Numbered from the stretch's first letter, positions 9,010 through 18,265 are shown. The stretch is 64,000 nucleotides of DNA from Pseudomonas sp. HS6 (GCF_023375815.1 NZ_CP067412.1:1550001-1614000); one strand, 5' to 3'. Notes: generated by a model from the letters alone, not told the origin. A program made the numbers and translations.

Positions 9010-9668
9010 AACGGCCACCGACCGCCAGCGAACTCAACCTCTGCCTGTGTCACAGCTGCGGACTGGCCTGCGACATGACCGGCGAGCCGCACCAATGCCC
9101 GCGCTGCGACGCGCCGCTGCACCGACGCAAGACCAACTCGCTGGCCCGCACCTGGGCCTACATGTTTGCCGCCCTGGCGTTTTACGTGCCGGCGAATCTG
9201 CTGCCGGTGATGAACACCACGCTGCTCGGCAATGGCGCCGACAGCACCATCATGAGTGGCGTTCTGGAGTTCTGGGAACACGGCGCGTGGGACATTGCCC
9301 TGATCATCTTCATCGCCAGCATTGCGGTGCCGGGAGTGAAATTCGTCGCGCTGACATTGCTGCTGATCACCGTGCAACGGGACAGTCACTGGGCGCGCCG
9401 GGAGCGCTCGAAGCTGTACCGATTCGTCGAATTGATCGGCTATTGGTCGATGCTCGATGTGCTGGTGGTTGCGCTGGTGGCGGCGCTGGTGAAATTCCAG
9501 GCGCTGGGGGATATCGAACCGCGACCGGGGATTCTGTTCTTCGGCCTTGTGGTCGTGTTCACGATGTTGTCGGCGATGAGTTTCGACCCGCGCCTGATCT
9601 GGGATAACGCGCCGGCCGAAGAAACGGACGAACCCCGGCACTCGACTGAACAAGTGCCGGGACATTAG
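9006..9668 (+). CDS. Paraquat-inducible protein A (PqiA) family membrane protein, second copy
   Basis: A 220-residue PqiA half-protein, with ATG at 9006 inside the previous stop. It has the same layout: CHSCGLAC and CPRCDAPL cysteine pairs, then FYVPANLLPVMNT and three more helices. Together the two genes match the two halves of Escherichia coli PqiA. The usual downstream partners pqiB and pqiC are absent; the next gene is an SDR on the other strand. The extreme 3' end carries a 9-bp GC-rich inverted repeat (9634-9661) without a T-run. Confidence 0.83.
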   Translation: MKRPPTASELNLCLCHSCGLACDMTGEPHQCPRCDAPLHRRKTNSLARTWAYMFAALAFYVPANLLPVMNTTLLGNGADSTIMSGVLEFWEHGAWDIALIIFIASIAVPGVKFVALTLLLITVQRDSHWARRERSKLYRFVELIGYWSMLDVLVVALVAALVKFQALGDIEPRPGILFFGLVVVFTMLSAMSFDPRLIWDNAPAEETDEPRHSTEQVPGH

Positions 9669-9683
9669 CCGCCTTAAATCAGA

Positions 9684-10433
9684 TCAGATCTGCGCGGTGC
9701 CGCCGTCGACGAACAACTCGATGCCGTTGACGAAGCTGCTGTCATCCGAGGCCAGGAACAACGCAGCCTTGGCGATTTCACTCGGTTCACCCAGACGGCC
9801 GATCGGCACAATCGACGCCAGTTGATCGAACAACCCTTGAGCATGTTCCGCCGGCACCAGCCCTGCCAGACCTGGCGTGCGCACCGGGCCGGGGCTGATC
9901 GCGTTGACGCGGATACGCCGAGGTTTCAGATCCAGCAACCACGACCGGGCGAAGTTGCGCACCGCTGCTTTGCTCGCGCTGTAGACGCTGAAGTTTTCCG
10001 TGCCCTGCACCGACGTGGTCGATGAAGTCAGTAGGATCGATGCGCCATCGCGCAACAGCGGCAAGGCCTTCTGCACCGTGAACAGCGTGCCCTTCACGTT
10101 GGCGCCGAAAATCCGGTCGAAGTGCTCTTCAGTAATCGAGCCCAGCGGCAGCATGTCGCCGCCACCGGCATTGGCGAACAGGATGTCGAGGTGCCCGGCC
10201 TTCTCGGCGATTTCGCGGTAGATGCGATCCAGATCGTCCAGCTTCGCCACATCACCCTGAATGCCGATGGCCCGTGGGCCGATGGCGGCGACTGCTTTGT
10301 CCAGCTCGGCCTGACGACGGCCGGTGATGAATACGGTGGCGCCCTGGGCGACGAATTCCTGCGCCGAAGCCAGGCCGATGCCGGTGGTGCCGCCAGTGAT
10401 CAGTGCGATTTTGCCTTCAAGTCTGTTGCTCAT
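9684..10433 (-). CDS. Short-chain dehydrogenase/reductase (SDR)
   Basis: A 249-residue classical SDR, a NAD(P)-dependent oxidoreductase. It shows the TGGTTGIG cofactor motif near residue 12, NAGGG, the catalytic YSASK, and [10 protein letters not shown] start at the ATG at 10433 (MSNRLEGK), which has GGAG seven bases upstream; a longer frame up to 10562 would include non-SDR sequence. Substrate unknown. It is divergent from a LysR gene at 10598, which probably controls it. Confidence 0.87.
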   Translation of the reverse strand: MSNRLEGKIALITGGTTGIGLASAQEFVAQGATVFITGRRQAELDKAVAAIGPRAIGIQGDVAKLDDLDRIYREIAEKAGHLDILFANAGGGDMLPLGSITEEHFDRIFGANVKGTLFTVQKALPLLRDGASILLTSSTTSVQGTENFSVYSASKAAVRNFARSWLLDLKPRRIRVNAISPGPVRTPGLAGLVPAEHAQGLFDQLASIVPIGRLGEPSEIAKAALFLASDDSSFVNGIELFVDGGTAQI

Positions 10434-10597
10434 GATGAATCTCCAGTAACCGTTTCGAGGAAGGTGACGGGTCGTAGGTGAGCCGTTGAAAGCGACTTTA
10501 GGCCGATCGATTGAATTGAAAAATCCACCAAATCGGTTTTGTTTGTACACAGACATGCACAATACTCAGCCCTGTCTTCCCATCCGAGCCTGAGCCG

Positions 10598-11494
10598 ATG
10601 AATCAGTTAATGGCGATCCGCACCTTTGCCCGCGTCGTGGAAAGCGGCTCGTTCACCAAAGCCGCCGACTCGCTGAACCTGCCGAAAACCACCGTCAGCA
10701 AACTGATCGGGCAACTGGAAAGCCACCTCGGTGTGCGCCTGTTGCAACGCACCACCCGCCGGCTCACCGTCACGGCTGACGGCGCCTCCTATTACCAACT
10801 GACCCAACAACTGCTGCATCAACTGGACGACATCGATCAGGGTTTCAGCCAGGCTCAAGGCCTGCCACGGGGAAAAATCCGTGTGGACATCGGCGGCTCC
10901 ACCGCGACGCTGCTGGTAATCCCCGAACTGCCGAAGTTCTTCGAGCGCTACCCGGATATTCAGATTGATCTGGGCGTCAGCGACCGCCCGGTGGACCTGA
11001 TCAGCGAACGCGTCGACTGCGTGATTCGCGGCGGCCCGCTGACCGACCAAACCCTCGCCGTGCGCCGCCTCGGCGAAGTGTCCTGGACCACCTGCGCCAC
11101 GCCCGACTACCTGCAACGCCACGGCACACCGACCCACCCGCAGGAGCTGGCCAACCACCAGATGATCACCTACCGCTCGGCCTCCACCGGGCGCATCCTG
11201 CCGTCGAACTTCCAACGCAACGGCGAACGCCATCAGATCGAAGGCAAAGGCCTGGTCAGCGTCAACGAAAGCAATGCGCACCTGGCGGCCGGGCTGGCGG
11301 GACTGGGGATCATCCACACCTTCAGCTACACGGTCAGGGCTGCCATCGAGCGCGGCGAACTGGTGCCGATCCTCACGGACTGGCGCCCGCCGGCGTACCC
11401 GTTTCATCTGCTGTATCCGCCGAACCGGCATTTGAGCAATCGGGTGCGGGTGTTTATCGATTGGCTGGTGGAGCGGTTTGCGCAGGTCGATTAG
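10598..11494 (+). CDS. LysR-family regulator (CrgA/AaeR-like)
   Basis: A 298-residue LysR regulator with HTH near residues 18-37 (SFTKAADSLNLPKTTVSKLI), RTTRRLTVTADG, and a complete substrate-binding-like effector domain (VRRLGEVSWTTCATPDYL). The sequence resembles the subgroup that controls adjacent SDR or efflux genes. It is divergent from the SDR gene; the 164-bp gap is AT-rich and would hold the operator. Effector unknown. Confidence 0.85.
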   Translation: MNQLMAIRTFARVVESGSFTKAADSLNLPKTTVSKLIGQLESHLGVRLLQRTTRRLTVTADGASYYQLTQQLLHQLDDIDQGFSQAQGLPRGKIRVDIGGSTATLLVIPELPKFFERYPDIQIDLGVSDRPVDLISERVDCVIRGGPLTDQTLAVRRLGEVSWTTCATPDYLQRHGTPTHPQELANHQMITYRSASTGRILPSNFQRNGERHQIEGKGLVSVNESNAHLAAGLAGLGIIHTFSYTVRAAIERGELVPILTDWRPPAYPFHLLYPPNRHLSNRVRVFIDWLVERFAQVD

Positions 11495-11569
11495 CCCCGG
11501 AATTTGCGGGTTGGCCTGACGATACCGGCGGCGCGTCCGGCTCAGAAAAGTGGTTGATTATGCTGACGT

Positions 11570-11641
11570 CATCGCGGGCAAGCCCGCTCCCACAGGATTT
11601 GCACCGTCATTGTGGGAGCGGGCTTGGTCCGGGAGGCGATC
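11570..11641. repeat. REP doublet (REPIN) of the Pseudomonas type
   Basis: Two inverted copies of the GCGGGCAAGCCCGCTCCCAC-type core (11573-11594 and 11611-11633) are separated by a short spacer, forming a REPIN. These elements are spread by unlinked RAYT transposases in fluorescent pseudomonads. It lies between the LysR gene and the ABC transporter operon and would form a strong hairpin in RNA. Confidence 0.85.
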
Positions 11642-11774
11642 CGACGATAGCGGTGGTCCAGACACCTTCAACCCTACCGGCAAGACGCGCCGTTTCGTCT
11701 AACCTGACTTTGCACCCGATGACGAATGTCATCACCCGCGCATCGATCCAGACGACAACGAAACGGAGATCTCC

Positions 11775-12629
11775 ATGCTCAAGCGAACCCTGGCACTGAC
11801 CGCTGGTTTGGCCCTGTCCCTGTCCGCCGTGCTGGCGCACGCCGCGGACGTGTTGAAGGTCAGCGCGATTCCCGACGAAGCCCCGACCGAGCTGCTGCGC
11901 AAGTTCGAGCCGCTGGGGGCTTATCTGGAGCAGAAACTGGGCATGAAAGTCGAGTTTGTGCCGGTGGCCGACTACCCGGCGGTGGTCGAAGCGCTGGCCA
12001 CCAACCGCCTCGACATGGCGTGGCTCGGCGGTTTCACCTTCGTCCAGGCGCAGCTGAAAAGTGATCCCAAGGTCATTCCATTGGTCCAGCGCGAGCAGGA
12101 CGCGCAGTTCACCAGCAAATTCATCACCGCCGACCCGAACGTCAAAAGCCTCGCCGACCTGAAAGGCAAAACCTTCGCTTTCGGTTCGGTGTCGTCGACG
12201 TCCGGCAGCCTGATGCCGCGCTATTTCATGCTCAAGGACGGCATCAAACCGGAGAGCTATTTCAGCCGCGTCGGTTACTCCGGCGCCCACGACGCCACCG
12301 TCGCCTGGGTGCAGGCCGGCAAGGTCGACGCCGGTGTGCTGAACGCCAGCGTCTGGCAGAAACTGGTGGACGCCGGCAAGGTCGACACCAATAAGGTCAA
12401 GGTCTTCGCCACCACCCCGACCTACTTCGATTACAACTGGACCGTGCGCGGCACCCTCGACCCGGCGCTGGCGGCGAAGATCAAACAGGCCTTCCTCGAC
12501 CTCGACCCGGCCAACCCTGAGCAGAAGAAAATCCTCGACCTGCAAGCCGCCAGCCGTTTCATCGCCACCAGCCCGGACAACTACAAAGGCATCGAGGAAG
12601 CCGCCCGCGCCGCCGAATTGCTGAAATGA
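11775..12629 (+). CDS. Phosphonate-type ABC transporter substrate-binding protein (PhnD family; putative selenate class)
   Basis: A 284-residue periplasmic binding protein with a signal peptide ([14 protein letters not shown], ~25 residues). Family features are [19 protein letters not shown] at the mature N-terminus, [15 protein letters not shown] and [15 protein letters not shown]. PhnD-family proteins bind phosphonate or phosphite; close Pseudomonas relatives are often named putative selenate-binding, a name I recall but cannot verify here. It heads a four-gene unit in which each gene overlaps the next by 4-7 bp. Confidence 0.85.
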   Translation: MLKRTLALTAGLALSLSAVLAHAADVLKVSAIPDEAPTELLRKFEPLGAYLEQKLGMKVEFVPVADYPAVVEALATNRLDMAWLGGFTFVQAQLKSDPKVIPLVQREQDAQFTSKFITADPNVKSLADLKGKTFAFGSVSSTSGSLMPRYFMLKDGIKPESYFSRVGYSGAHDATVAWVQAGKVDAGVLNASVWQKLVDAGKVDTNKVKVFATTPTYFDYNWTVRGTLDPALAAKIKQAFLDLDPANPEQKKILDLQAASRFIATSPDNYKGIEEAARAAELLK

Positions 12630-13423
12630 CCTTGCGCCTCCAGCAGGGTTTTCTGCGCCACACCCATGGCGTCGAAGCCCTGCGCGGCGTGGATTTGCAA
12701 ATCGAGGCCGGCGAACAGGTGGCGATCATCGGCCCGTCCGGCGCCGGCAAATCGAGTCTGCTGAACCTGCTGGCGACCGCCATTCGCCCCAGCAGCGGCG
12801 ACATCGAAGTGCTGGGCGAGCGCGCCTGGCACTTGTCCGCCCACCAGCGGCAACGGCTGCGCGCACGCATCGGCCTGATCCATCAGGCCCCGCCCCTGCC
12901 ACCCCGGCAACGGGTGGTGACGGCGGTGCTGGCCGGCAAGCTCGGGCAATGGAGCCTGGGCAAAAGCCTGATCAATCTGCTGCATCCGCTCGACGTGCCC
13001 GGCGCCCGCGCGGCACTCGCGCGACTGGATCTGGCGGACAAACTCTTCAGTCAATGCCAGCAACTGTCCGGCGGGCAATTGCAGCGCGTCGGCATTGCCC
13101 GTGTGTTGTATCAGGCACCGGAAGTGTTGCTGGCCGACGAACCGGTCTCGGCCATGGACCCGGTGCTGGCCGGGCACACGCTGTCGATCCTGTCGCGCCA
13201 TGCCCGAGAGAACAACGTCACACTGGTGGCGAGCCTGCACGCTGTGGAACTGGCGCTGGCGCACTTCCCGCGCATCATCGGTTTACGCGAAGGGCAAATC
13301 CTCTTCGACTGCACGTCCGCACAGGTCAGCCGCGAGATGCTCGACACCCTCTACGCCAACGAACAACTGCAATCCCCGGCGCCGACCGTGCCGCCGCTGG
13401 TTGTGCAGATTCCCCGATGCTGA
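12626..13423 (+). CDS. ABC transporter ATP-binding protein (PhnC-like)
   Basis: A 265-residue ATPase energising the importer. Walker A is GPSGAGKSS (36-44), the signature LSGGQLQRV is near 148 and Walker [14 protein letters not shown] near 168, with the switch His in SLHAVEL. A proline-rich stretch ([11 protein letters not shown]) replaces the usual Q-loop surroundings (QxxxLV in PhnC). Its start overlaps the binding-protein stop (ATGA) and its end overlaps the first permease start. Confidence 0.88.
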   Translation: MTLRLQQGFLRHTHGVEALRGVDLQIEAGEQVAIIGPSGAGKSSLLNLLATAIRPSSGDIEVLGERAWHLSAHQRQRLRARIGLIHQAPPLPPRQRVVTAVLAGKLGQWSLGKSLINLLHPLDVPGARAALARLDLADKLFSQCQQLSGGQLQRVGIARVLYQAPEVLLADEPVSAMDPVLAGHTLSILSRHARENNVTLVASLHAVELALAHFPRIIGLREGQILFDCTSAQVSREMLDTLYANEQLQSPAPTVPPLVVQIPRC

Positions 13424-14244
13424 GCGCCGACACCCGCGACCCCGCCGCGCTACCACGGTTGCTGTTGACCGTGCTGGCGATTGCCCTGCTATGGCCGGGA
13501 ATTCAGCTCAGCGAACTGGATGTGGGCGTGCTGTTGCGTGCCGACAATCAGAACGAAATCGGCCGGTTTGTCTCGACGTTCTGGCCACCGGAGCATGATC
13601 GGGAATTTCTTCAACTACTGCTCAAAGCCACCCTGCAAACCCTGGCCATCGCCACCGCCGGCATGGCCATGGCGCTGTTGCTGGCAGTGCCGGCCAGCCT
13701 GCTCGCCAGCCGCGCCTTGTCGTTGTCCGCCGCCTCCCGCAGTGGCCGCCCGAGCCTGTTGGGCCGACTGCTGCGCTGGCCGGTGCGCGGGCTGCTGATC
13801 TTCCTGCGCAGCGTGCCGGAAATCGTCTGGGCGCTGCTGTTCGTACGCGCCGTCGGCCTCGGCCCGGCGGCAGGCGTGTTGGCGATCGCGATCACCTACA
13901 GCGGCATGCTCGGCAAGGTCTACGCCGAAATCTTCGAATCCACCGACCAACGCCCGGCCCACGCCCTGCTCCAGGCCGGCAGCGGACGCCTGGCCAGTTT
14001 CGCCTACGGCGTACTGCCCAACGTCGCGGCAGAACTGCTCTCCTACACCGTCTACCGCTGGGAATGCGCCATCCGCGCCTCGGTGGTCATGGGCTTCGTC
14101 GGCGCCGGCGGCCTCGGCCAACAGATCGACCTGTCCATCCGCATGTTCGCAGGCGGCGAAGTCGCCAGCATGCTCCTGACCTTCCTCCTCCTCGTCCTCG
14201 GCGCCGACCAACTCAGCCGCCTGCTGCGCTGGAGGCTGACATGA
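13417..14244 (+). CDS. ABC transporter permease (PhnE-like), first
   Basis: A 275-residue inner-membrane permease with about six helices. The start at 13417 overlaps the ATPase stop; a longer frame from 12949 lies wholly inside the ATPase gene and is rejected. The coupling region is visible ([22 protein letters not shown]), as is the conserved [14 protein letters not shown] segment. It should pair with the second permease as a heterodimer. Confidence 0.86.
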   Translation: MLSADTRDPAALPRLLLTVLAIALLWPGIQLSELDVGVLLRADNQNEIGRFVSTFWPPEHDREFLQLLLKATLQTLAIATAGMAMALLLAVPASLLASRALSLSAASRSGRPSLLGRLLRWPVRGLLIFLRSVPEIVWALLFVRAVGLGPAAGVLAIAITYSGMLGKVYAEIFESTDQRPAHALLQAGSGRLASFAYGVLPNVAAELLSYTVYRWECAIRASVVMGFVGAGGLGQQIDLSIRMFAGGEVASMLLTFLLLVLGADQLSRLLRWRLT

Positions 14245-15008
14245 AGCGTCTGATCAATCCGGTGCTGATCATATTGATCGTCGCGGCCGTCATCACCTCA
14301 TTCGTCTACCTCGGCCTCGACCTTGAAGAACTCGGCAGCGCTACCAGCCTTAAACAGATGGGCTCGTATGTGGGCCGCTTCCTCAGTCCCGATCTCAGCC
14401 CCGGCTACCTGAGCGCCATCCTTCGCGGCTCGATGGAAACGCTAGCCATGTCTGCGTTGGGCACCCTCCTCGCTGCCGTGCTGGGACTGTTATTGGCGCT
14501 TCCCGCCGCTGGCCGCTTTGGCTGGTTTTTTCAGAGTGTTGCCCGCCTGCTGCTCAATGCCCTTCGCGCGATTCCTGAATTGGTGTGGGCCGCGCTGATG
14601 GTGCTTGCGGCTGGGCTTGGGCCGAATGCCGGGACACTGGCCCTGGCCCTGCACACAACGGGCGTACTGGGGCGGTTGTTTGCGGAAGCGCTGGAAAATA
14701 CGCCGCCGGAACCGGCCGAGGCGATTCGGTTGCAGGGGGGGGATCCGGTTTTGGCGTTTTGTTATGGAACGCTGCCGAACCTGGCGCCGCAGTTGCTGGC
14801 GTACTGTTTGTATCGGTGGGAGAACAATATTCGGATGGCCAGTGTGCTGGGGTTTGTCGGGGCTGGGGGGTTGGGGCAGATGTTGTATGTGAGCTTGAGT
14901 TTGTTTCAGGAGGCGCAGGCGGGGACGGTGATTTTGGCTATGCTGATTTTGGTGTGGGGGGTGGATTCTTTGAGTGCATGGAGTCGGGGGCGGTGGGTTA
15001 AAGCTTAG
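14241..15008 (+). CDS. ABC transporter permease (PhnE-like), second
   Basis: A 255-residue permease that starts in the previous stop (ATGA). It mirrors the first permease: NALRAIPELVWAALMVLAAG and the EAA-like loop LFAEALENTPPEPAEAIRLQGG. From about 14590 to the end, codon choice shifts to G-ending codons with long G runs on the + strand, unlike the C-rich first half. This may reflect relaxed selection or local recombination. It closes the operon. Confidence 0.85.
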   Translation: MKRLINPVLIILIVAAVITSFVYLGLDLEELGSATSLKQMGSYVGRFLSPDLSPGYLSAILRGSMETLAMSALGTLLAAVLGLLLALPAAGRFGWFFQSVARLLLNALRAIPELVWAALMVLAAGLGPNAGTLALALHTTGVLGRLFAEALENTPPEPAEAIRLQGGDPVLAFCYGTLPNLAPQLLAYCLYRWENNIRMASVLGFVGAGGLGQMLYVSLSLFQEAQAGTVILAMLILVWGVDSLSAWSRGRWVKA

Positions 15009-15389
15009 ACATCTTGAGACTGGTAAAACAGGAATTCGCCAAAGTCCGCTTTCGGCCAGAAGCGGACATCAGCCCAACACATATATATGACCCTTTCTCA
15101 CGCAAAATTGAAGCCGCTGGCGCGGTAGAGCCATTGTTCGAAGTTGAGGTACCGGATTTTGCCTGAACGGTTGAATAAGACTTTTATGGTCAGCGAATTT
15201 CGCGCGCCTCGGCGTTGTTCAGACCGGAATGCACGCGTCGATGTTCAAAGCTCTGCAACCAGGCCAGAACGAACAGGCTGTCACGCTCCACGTCGGGCAG
15301 CATTGAGTGACGGTGTCTGTGGCTTCCGAGTTCTGAAAACGCCATTTGGGGCGTGACACTGCCCTCTCAACCCTAACGGAAGGACCCTT
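15009..15389. other. Gene-free stretch with a hairpin and a decayed minus-strand coding remnant
   Basis: Position 15044-15067 holds a perfect 8-bp inverted repeat (GTCCGCTT / AAGCGGAC). On the minus strand, 15303 to 15190 reads as a 37-codon frame (MLPDVERDSLFVLAWLQSFE...) that breaks, and 15190 to 15098 continues in another frame ending LNFEQWLYRASGFNFA before a stop. The two pieces look like one decayed protein C-terminus. The HRRVHSGLN stretch faintly resembles DDE transposase C-termini, but I cannot assign it. This marks the left edge of the accessory region. Confidence 0.35.
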
Positions 15390-17195
15390 ATGACAAGCCC
15401 ATTCCAGAACCGCGAGCCACACATCGAGAACAACGAACGTATCCGCACGCCCCAGAAGGGTGTTTTCCTCGCTCTGAACGAGGTTTCCAGAGCGGGTGGC
15501 GAAGAGCGTGAGTTCGCGGTCATATTGCCAGTCGGATGTGGCAAGTCCGGGAGCATCACGATATCGCCCTTTGCCTTCCGCTCGCGTCGAACACTGGTGG
15601 TCGCGCCAGGAGTGGCCATCGCTCAGCAGTTGGCCAGTGATTTCGACCCGTCCAATCCCAATATGTTCTACCAGAAGTGCGCGGTGCTTGCCGGCGCGCC
15701 CTATCCTGAACCTGTCGAAATCCGAGGGACGACGACCAACAGGGCAGACTTGGACGAAGCGCACGTCGTCATTACTAATATTCAGCAGCTCCAGGGCGGT
15801 GACTCAAACCGCTGGCTGCGTCAACTGCCGGCCGACTATTTCGACCTGATTCTGGTCGACGAGGGTCACCACGGCGTAGCCGAGAGCTGGCAGGCCCTCA
15901 AGGCTCAGTTCCCCGAAGCGCAGATCGTCAACTTCAGCGCGACGCCGATGCGCGCCGATGGCCAGCTCATGGAGGGGCGCGTCATCTACACCTACCCTAT
16001 CTTCGAAGCGATCCGCGAAGGCTACGTCAAACGCCTTAAGGCCGTGCAACTGAACCCGCGCACGCTCCGTTACGTGCGCCGCGAAGACGATCAAGAGATT
16101 GAGGTAGGGCTTGACGAGGTACGCAGGCTGGGCGAGGAAGACGCCGATTTCCGGCGCAGCATCGTAACTTCTACCGAAACGCTGAACACCATCGTGGATG
16201 CGTCTATCCGTGAGCTACGCCGGCTGCGCGAGGAAACTGGCGAGGTCCGACTGAAGATTATCGCCTCGGCTCTCAACTACGAGCACTGCCGGCAAATCGT
16301 CGGAGCCTACGTCGCACGGGGCCTGCGCGCTAGCTACGTGCATTCGCGAGAGAACGCGCCGGCGAACCAGAGAGTGATGCAGCGGCTGGAAAGCCACGAG
16401 CTCGACGTGATCGTCCAGGTGCGCAAGCTCGGCGAAGGGTTCGACCATCCGTACCTGTCCGTGGCTGCCGTGTTCAGCATCTTCAGCAACCTGTCTCCAT
16501 TCGTTCAGTTCGTCGGCCGCATCATGCGTGTCATTCGGCAGAACGCTCCCGGCGACGTCCTCAACCAAGGCGTCGTCGTGTTCCATGCCGGTGCGAATAT
16601 CGCCAGACGCTGGGCTGACTTCCAAGAGTTCAGTGAAGCCGACCGCGACTATTTCGACCAATTGCTGCCGGTGGAGCAAGTCGATCCAGATCATGCTCCC
16701 GCCGAGCGGCAGATGGAGCCAGTTCCCCATGACTTGGACGGCGTGGAGGTGCGCAGCCAGTCCGATGTGCACGTCGAGGAAATTCCACTTCTGCTGGACG
16801 ATGAGGCACTGGCGGCCCTTCGCGTGCTGCAGGAGCGGGGCTATACAACGAACGACGTTACGGCTGCTTACCAGACCCTGCAGCCCCTGCCGACAACTCG
16901 TGTACGCGAGCGGCAGGCGATGCGTGACGGGCTTCCGATTCGAGTTCGAACGGCAGCTGGACGGATTCTCGGCGAACGGGATATCAACCCGAATGGTCGC
17001 GAGCTCGACACCCGTCGTCTCGGTAGGACGAACTTGATTGTGATGATTGCTGCCATCAACAATCAGGTAAATACCTTTGTCGGTATGGGAACGGGGCAAC
17101 GGCACGAGTTCTCGCGCGAGATGCACGAGCGGATTGACCAAGGATTCGACGGCATTCTCGCGGTAGCCGTAATGGAGGTGTTCGGTGGCAATTAA
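15390..17195 (+). CDS. DEAD/DEAH-box (SF2) helicase, restriction/defence-like
   Basis: A 601-residue SF2 helicase. Motif I is PVGCGKS (47-53), motif II DEGH (157-160), motif III SAT (183-185) and motif VI QFVGRIMR (373-380). GEGFDHPYL precedes motif VI. This set resembles the type III restriction (Res)/XPB-like group. Residues ~400-601 are accessory, with no nuclease motif that I can see. There is no methylase nearby, which argues against a restriction system. The next gene, a small zinc-ribbon protein, overlaps by 11 bp. The RBS AACGGAAGG precedes the ATG. The role is probably DNA or RNA remodelling in a mobile or defence context, by inference from the accessory surroundings. Confidence 0.8.
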   Translation: MTSPFQNREPHIENNERIRTPQKGVFLALNEVSRAGGEEREFAVILPVGCGKSGSITISPFAFRSRRTLVVAPGVAIAQQLASDFDPSNPNMFYQKCAVLAGAPYPEPVEIRGTTTNRADLDEAHVVITNIQQLQGGDSNRWLRQLPADYFDLILVDEGHHGVAESWQALKAQFPEAQIVNFSATPMRADGQLMEGRVIYTYPIFEAIREGYVKRLKAVQLNPRTLRYVRREDDQEIEVGLDEVRRLGEEDADFRRSIVTSTETLNTIVDASIRELRRLREETGEVRLKIIASALNYEHCRQIVGAYVARGLRASYVHSRENAPANQRVMQRLESHELDVIVQVRKLGEGFDHPYLSVAAVFSIFSNLSPFVQFVGRIMRVIRQNAPGDVLNQGVVVFHAGANIARRWADFQEFSEADRDYFDQLLPVEQVDPDHAPAERQMEPVPHDLDGVEVRSQSDVHVEEIPLLLDDEALAALRVLQERGYTTNDVTAAYQTLQPLPTTRVRERQAMRDGLPIRVRTAAGRILGERDINPNGRELDTRRLGRTNLIVMIAAINNQVNTFVGMGTGQRHEFSREMHERIDQGFDGILAVAVMEVFGGN

Positions 17196-17406
17196 GTCGC
17201 TCGTTACCCATGTCGAAATAGACACCGCTGGCAAGGCCCATAACTGTCAAGCCAGTGCCAAGCACCGTATCGAGAAAGGCGATGTGCGCCTGAAGGTCAG
17301 AAACGGTCGGAGCTGGGATCACTACTGTCTGGACTGTGCGAAGAAAATAATTGAACGGGACATAGAGAAACTCAAGGCGATCCAAGATATGCGGCCTCCT
17401 GCGTAG
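17185..17406 (+). CDS. Small zinc-ribbon-like protein paired with the helicase
   Basis: A 73-residue basic protein. Potential zinc ligands are Cys21, His27, His46, Cys48 and Cys51 (AHNCQASAKH ... DHYCLDCAKK). KHRIEKGDVRLKVRNG between them recalls small treble-clef or PARP-like fingers. Its start lies inside the helicase gene (11-bp overlap) and has GGAGG ~12 bp upstream, so it is translationally coupled. It may be a nucleic-acid-binding cofactor of the helicase; this is inferred from the coupling only. Confidence 0.65.
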   Translation: MAIKSLVTHVEIDTAGKAHNCQASAKHRIEKGDVRLKVRNGRSWDHYCLDCAKKIIERDIEKLKAIQDMRPPA

Positions 17407-17421
17407 CTGTTATCGAAAAAC

Positions 17422-17487
17422 GAAAAGGGGGACTGATTTATTCTAAGAAAATAAATCAGCCCCCTTTTTCTATTAATAAATCAGCCA
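17422..17487. repeat. Dispersed palindrome, copy 1 (with an extra half-arm)
   Basis: Left arm 17423-17442 (AAAAGGGGGACTGATTTATT) faces right arm 17450-17469 (AATAAATCAGCCCCCTTTTT), with one bulged base. An extra half-arm (AATAAATCAGCC) follows at 17475-17486. It lies 16 bp past the zinc-ribbon stop and ends in a T-run, so it could act as a terminator. Other copies occur at 20.6, 27.0, 28.1, 54.8 and 62.3 kb. Confidence 0.85.
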
Positions 17488-17505
17488 CACGCAAGTAAGA
17501 ACAAC

Positions 17506-18019
17506 ATGCAAGAAACAAAACCTGGCCCACCTGTAAAAACTTTAAAAAGATAGCTATTGCAGCCATTGTATTATTGCTTTGGGGCCTTTGTTTTTTTATA
17601 TATCCTGGGCTTCTCGCATTTCAGCACGCACGATTTTAATGCGTGAAATCCCCGAGTGGACGACATACCTGCTGTGCGGCGCCGTTGTTGGAGTTATTTT
17701 TGCTGGCAGGACGTACTACAGCCGCCCTACCGAAAAATTGGCGAAACGCGTAACAAATTCTTTTCTTGGCGGTTTCTGCTTAAGTTTCTTCTTCTCTCTC
17801 CATGCTTATGATGTCGGCACTTACCTTCTACCTAGTGAAATCGTCAATTACGAATCAACGTATGAGATAACCTTTCCAGGGCCTGCCATCGGAAAGTACA
17901 GTCGCTGCGAGGCAGGCATCTGGATAGAGGACCCGAACACACATCGCAGGATTCAACTCTGCACAACAAAGGCAGACCTGTATGAGAAGAAAAAACAGGC
18001 ATGGATGCCGTATGGGTGA
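17506..18019 (+). pseudogene. Small membrane protein gene with two apparent frame breaks
   Basis: Three frames join into one plausible four-helix protein. ATG 17506 reads MQETKPGPPVKTLK and stops at 17553. A second frame gives IAIAAIVLLLWGLCFFIYPGL and stops at 17639. A third, open to 18019, gives EIPEWTTYLLCGAVVGVIFAG and ends QAWMPYG. Each shift equals one missing base, at an A tract (17544-17548) and a T tract (17634-17637). This suggests homopolymer loss or sequencing error. If the frames are real, the last piece could start at ATG 17639. AT-rich; family unknown. Confidence 0.5.
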
Positions 18020-18179
18020 CGGCTCGTACGAATAAATTAGGTTCTTAAATTATTGGTTATGCATTTTTTTATAGTCAGCATGTCAGTGAAAACTGACGCG
18101 ACTTAGCATTATCTTACATACTTTTCGAACTCAATCACCTGGATGATCATCAAACTGAAATTTTTGTAGTACTAGCAAC

Positions 18180-18227
18180 AAAGGGGGGGGGGACGAATTA
18201 ACTTACAGATAATGCCCCCCGCCTTTT
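18180..18227. terminator. G-tract hairpin between convergent genes
   Basis: AAAGG followed by a run of ten G (18183-18192) can pair with GCCCCCCGCCTTTT (18214-18227), giving a stem of ~11 bp and a ~20-base loop. It lies between the convergent broken membrane gene and the gene at 18266. It may terminate both, and may be a decayed relative of the dispersed palindromes. Confidence 0.5.
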
Positions 18228-18265
18228 ATAAACTAGCAAGCAAGTGTAACTGGCGCCTGACCCGG

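Noticed and set aside
9634..9661. Inverted repeat at the 3' end of the second pqiA gene as a terminator
   Set aside because: The 9-bp stem lies inside the coding region, has a 10-base loop and no T-run.
8679..9665. A 328-codon minus-strand open frame opposite the pqiA pair
   Set aside because: It is antisense to two well-supported PqiA genes and its translation is His/Arg/Gln-rich low-complexity sequence typical of GC-rich shadows.
12949..13416. N-terminal extension of the first permease
   Set aside because: It lies wholly inside the ATPase gene; the ATG at 13417 gives a normal-length permease with the usual short overlap.
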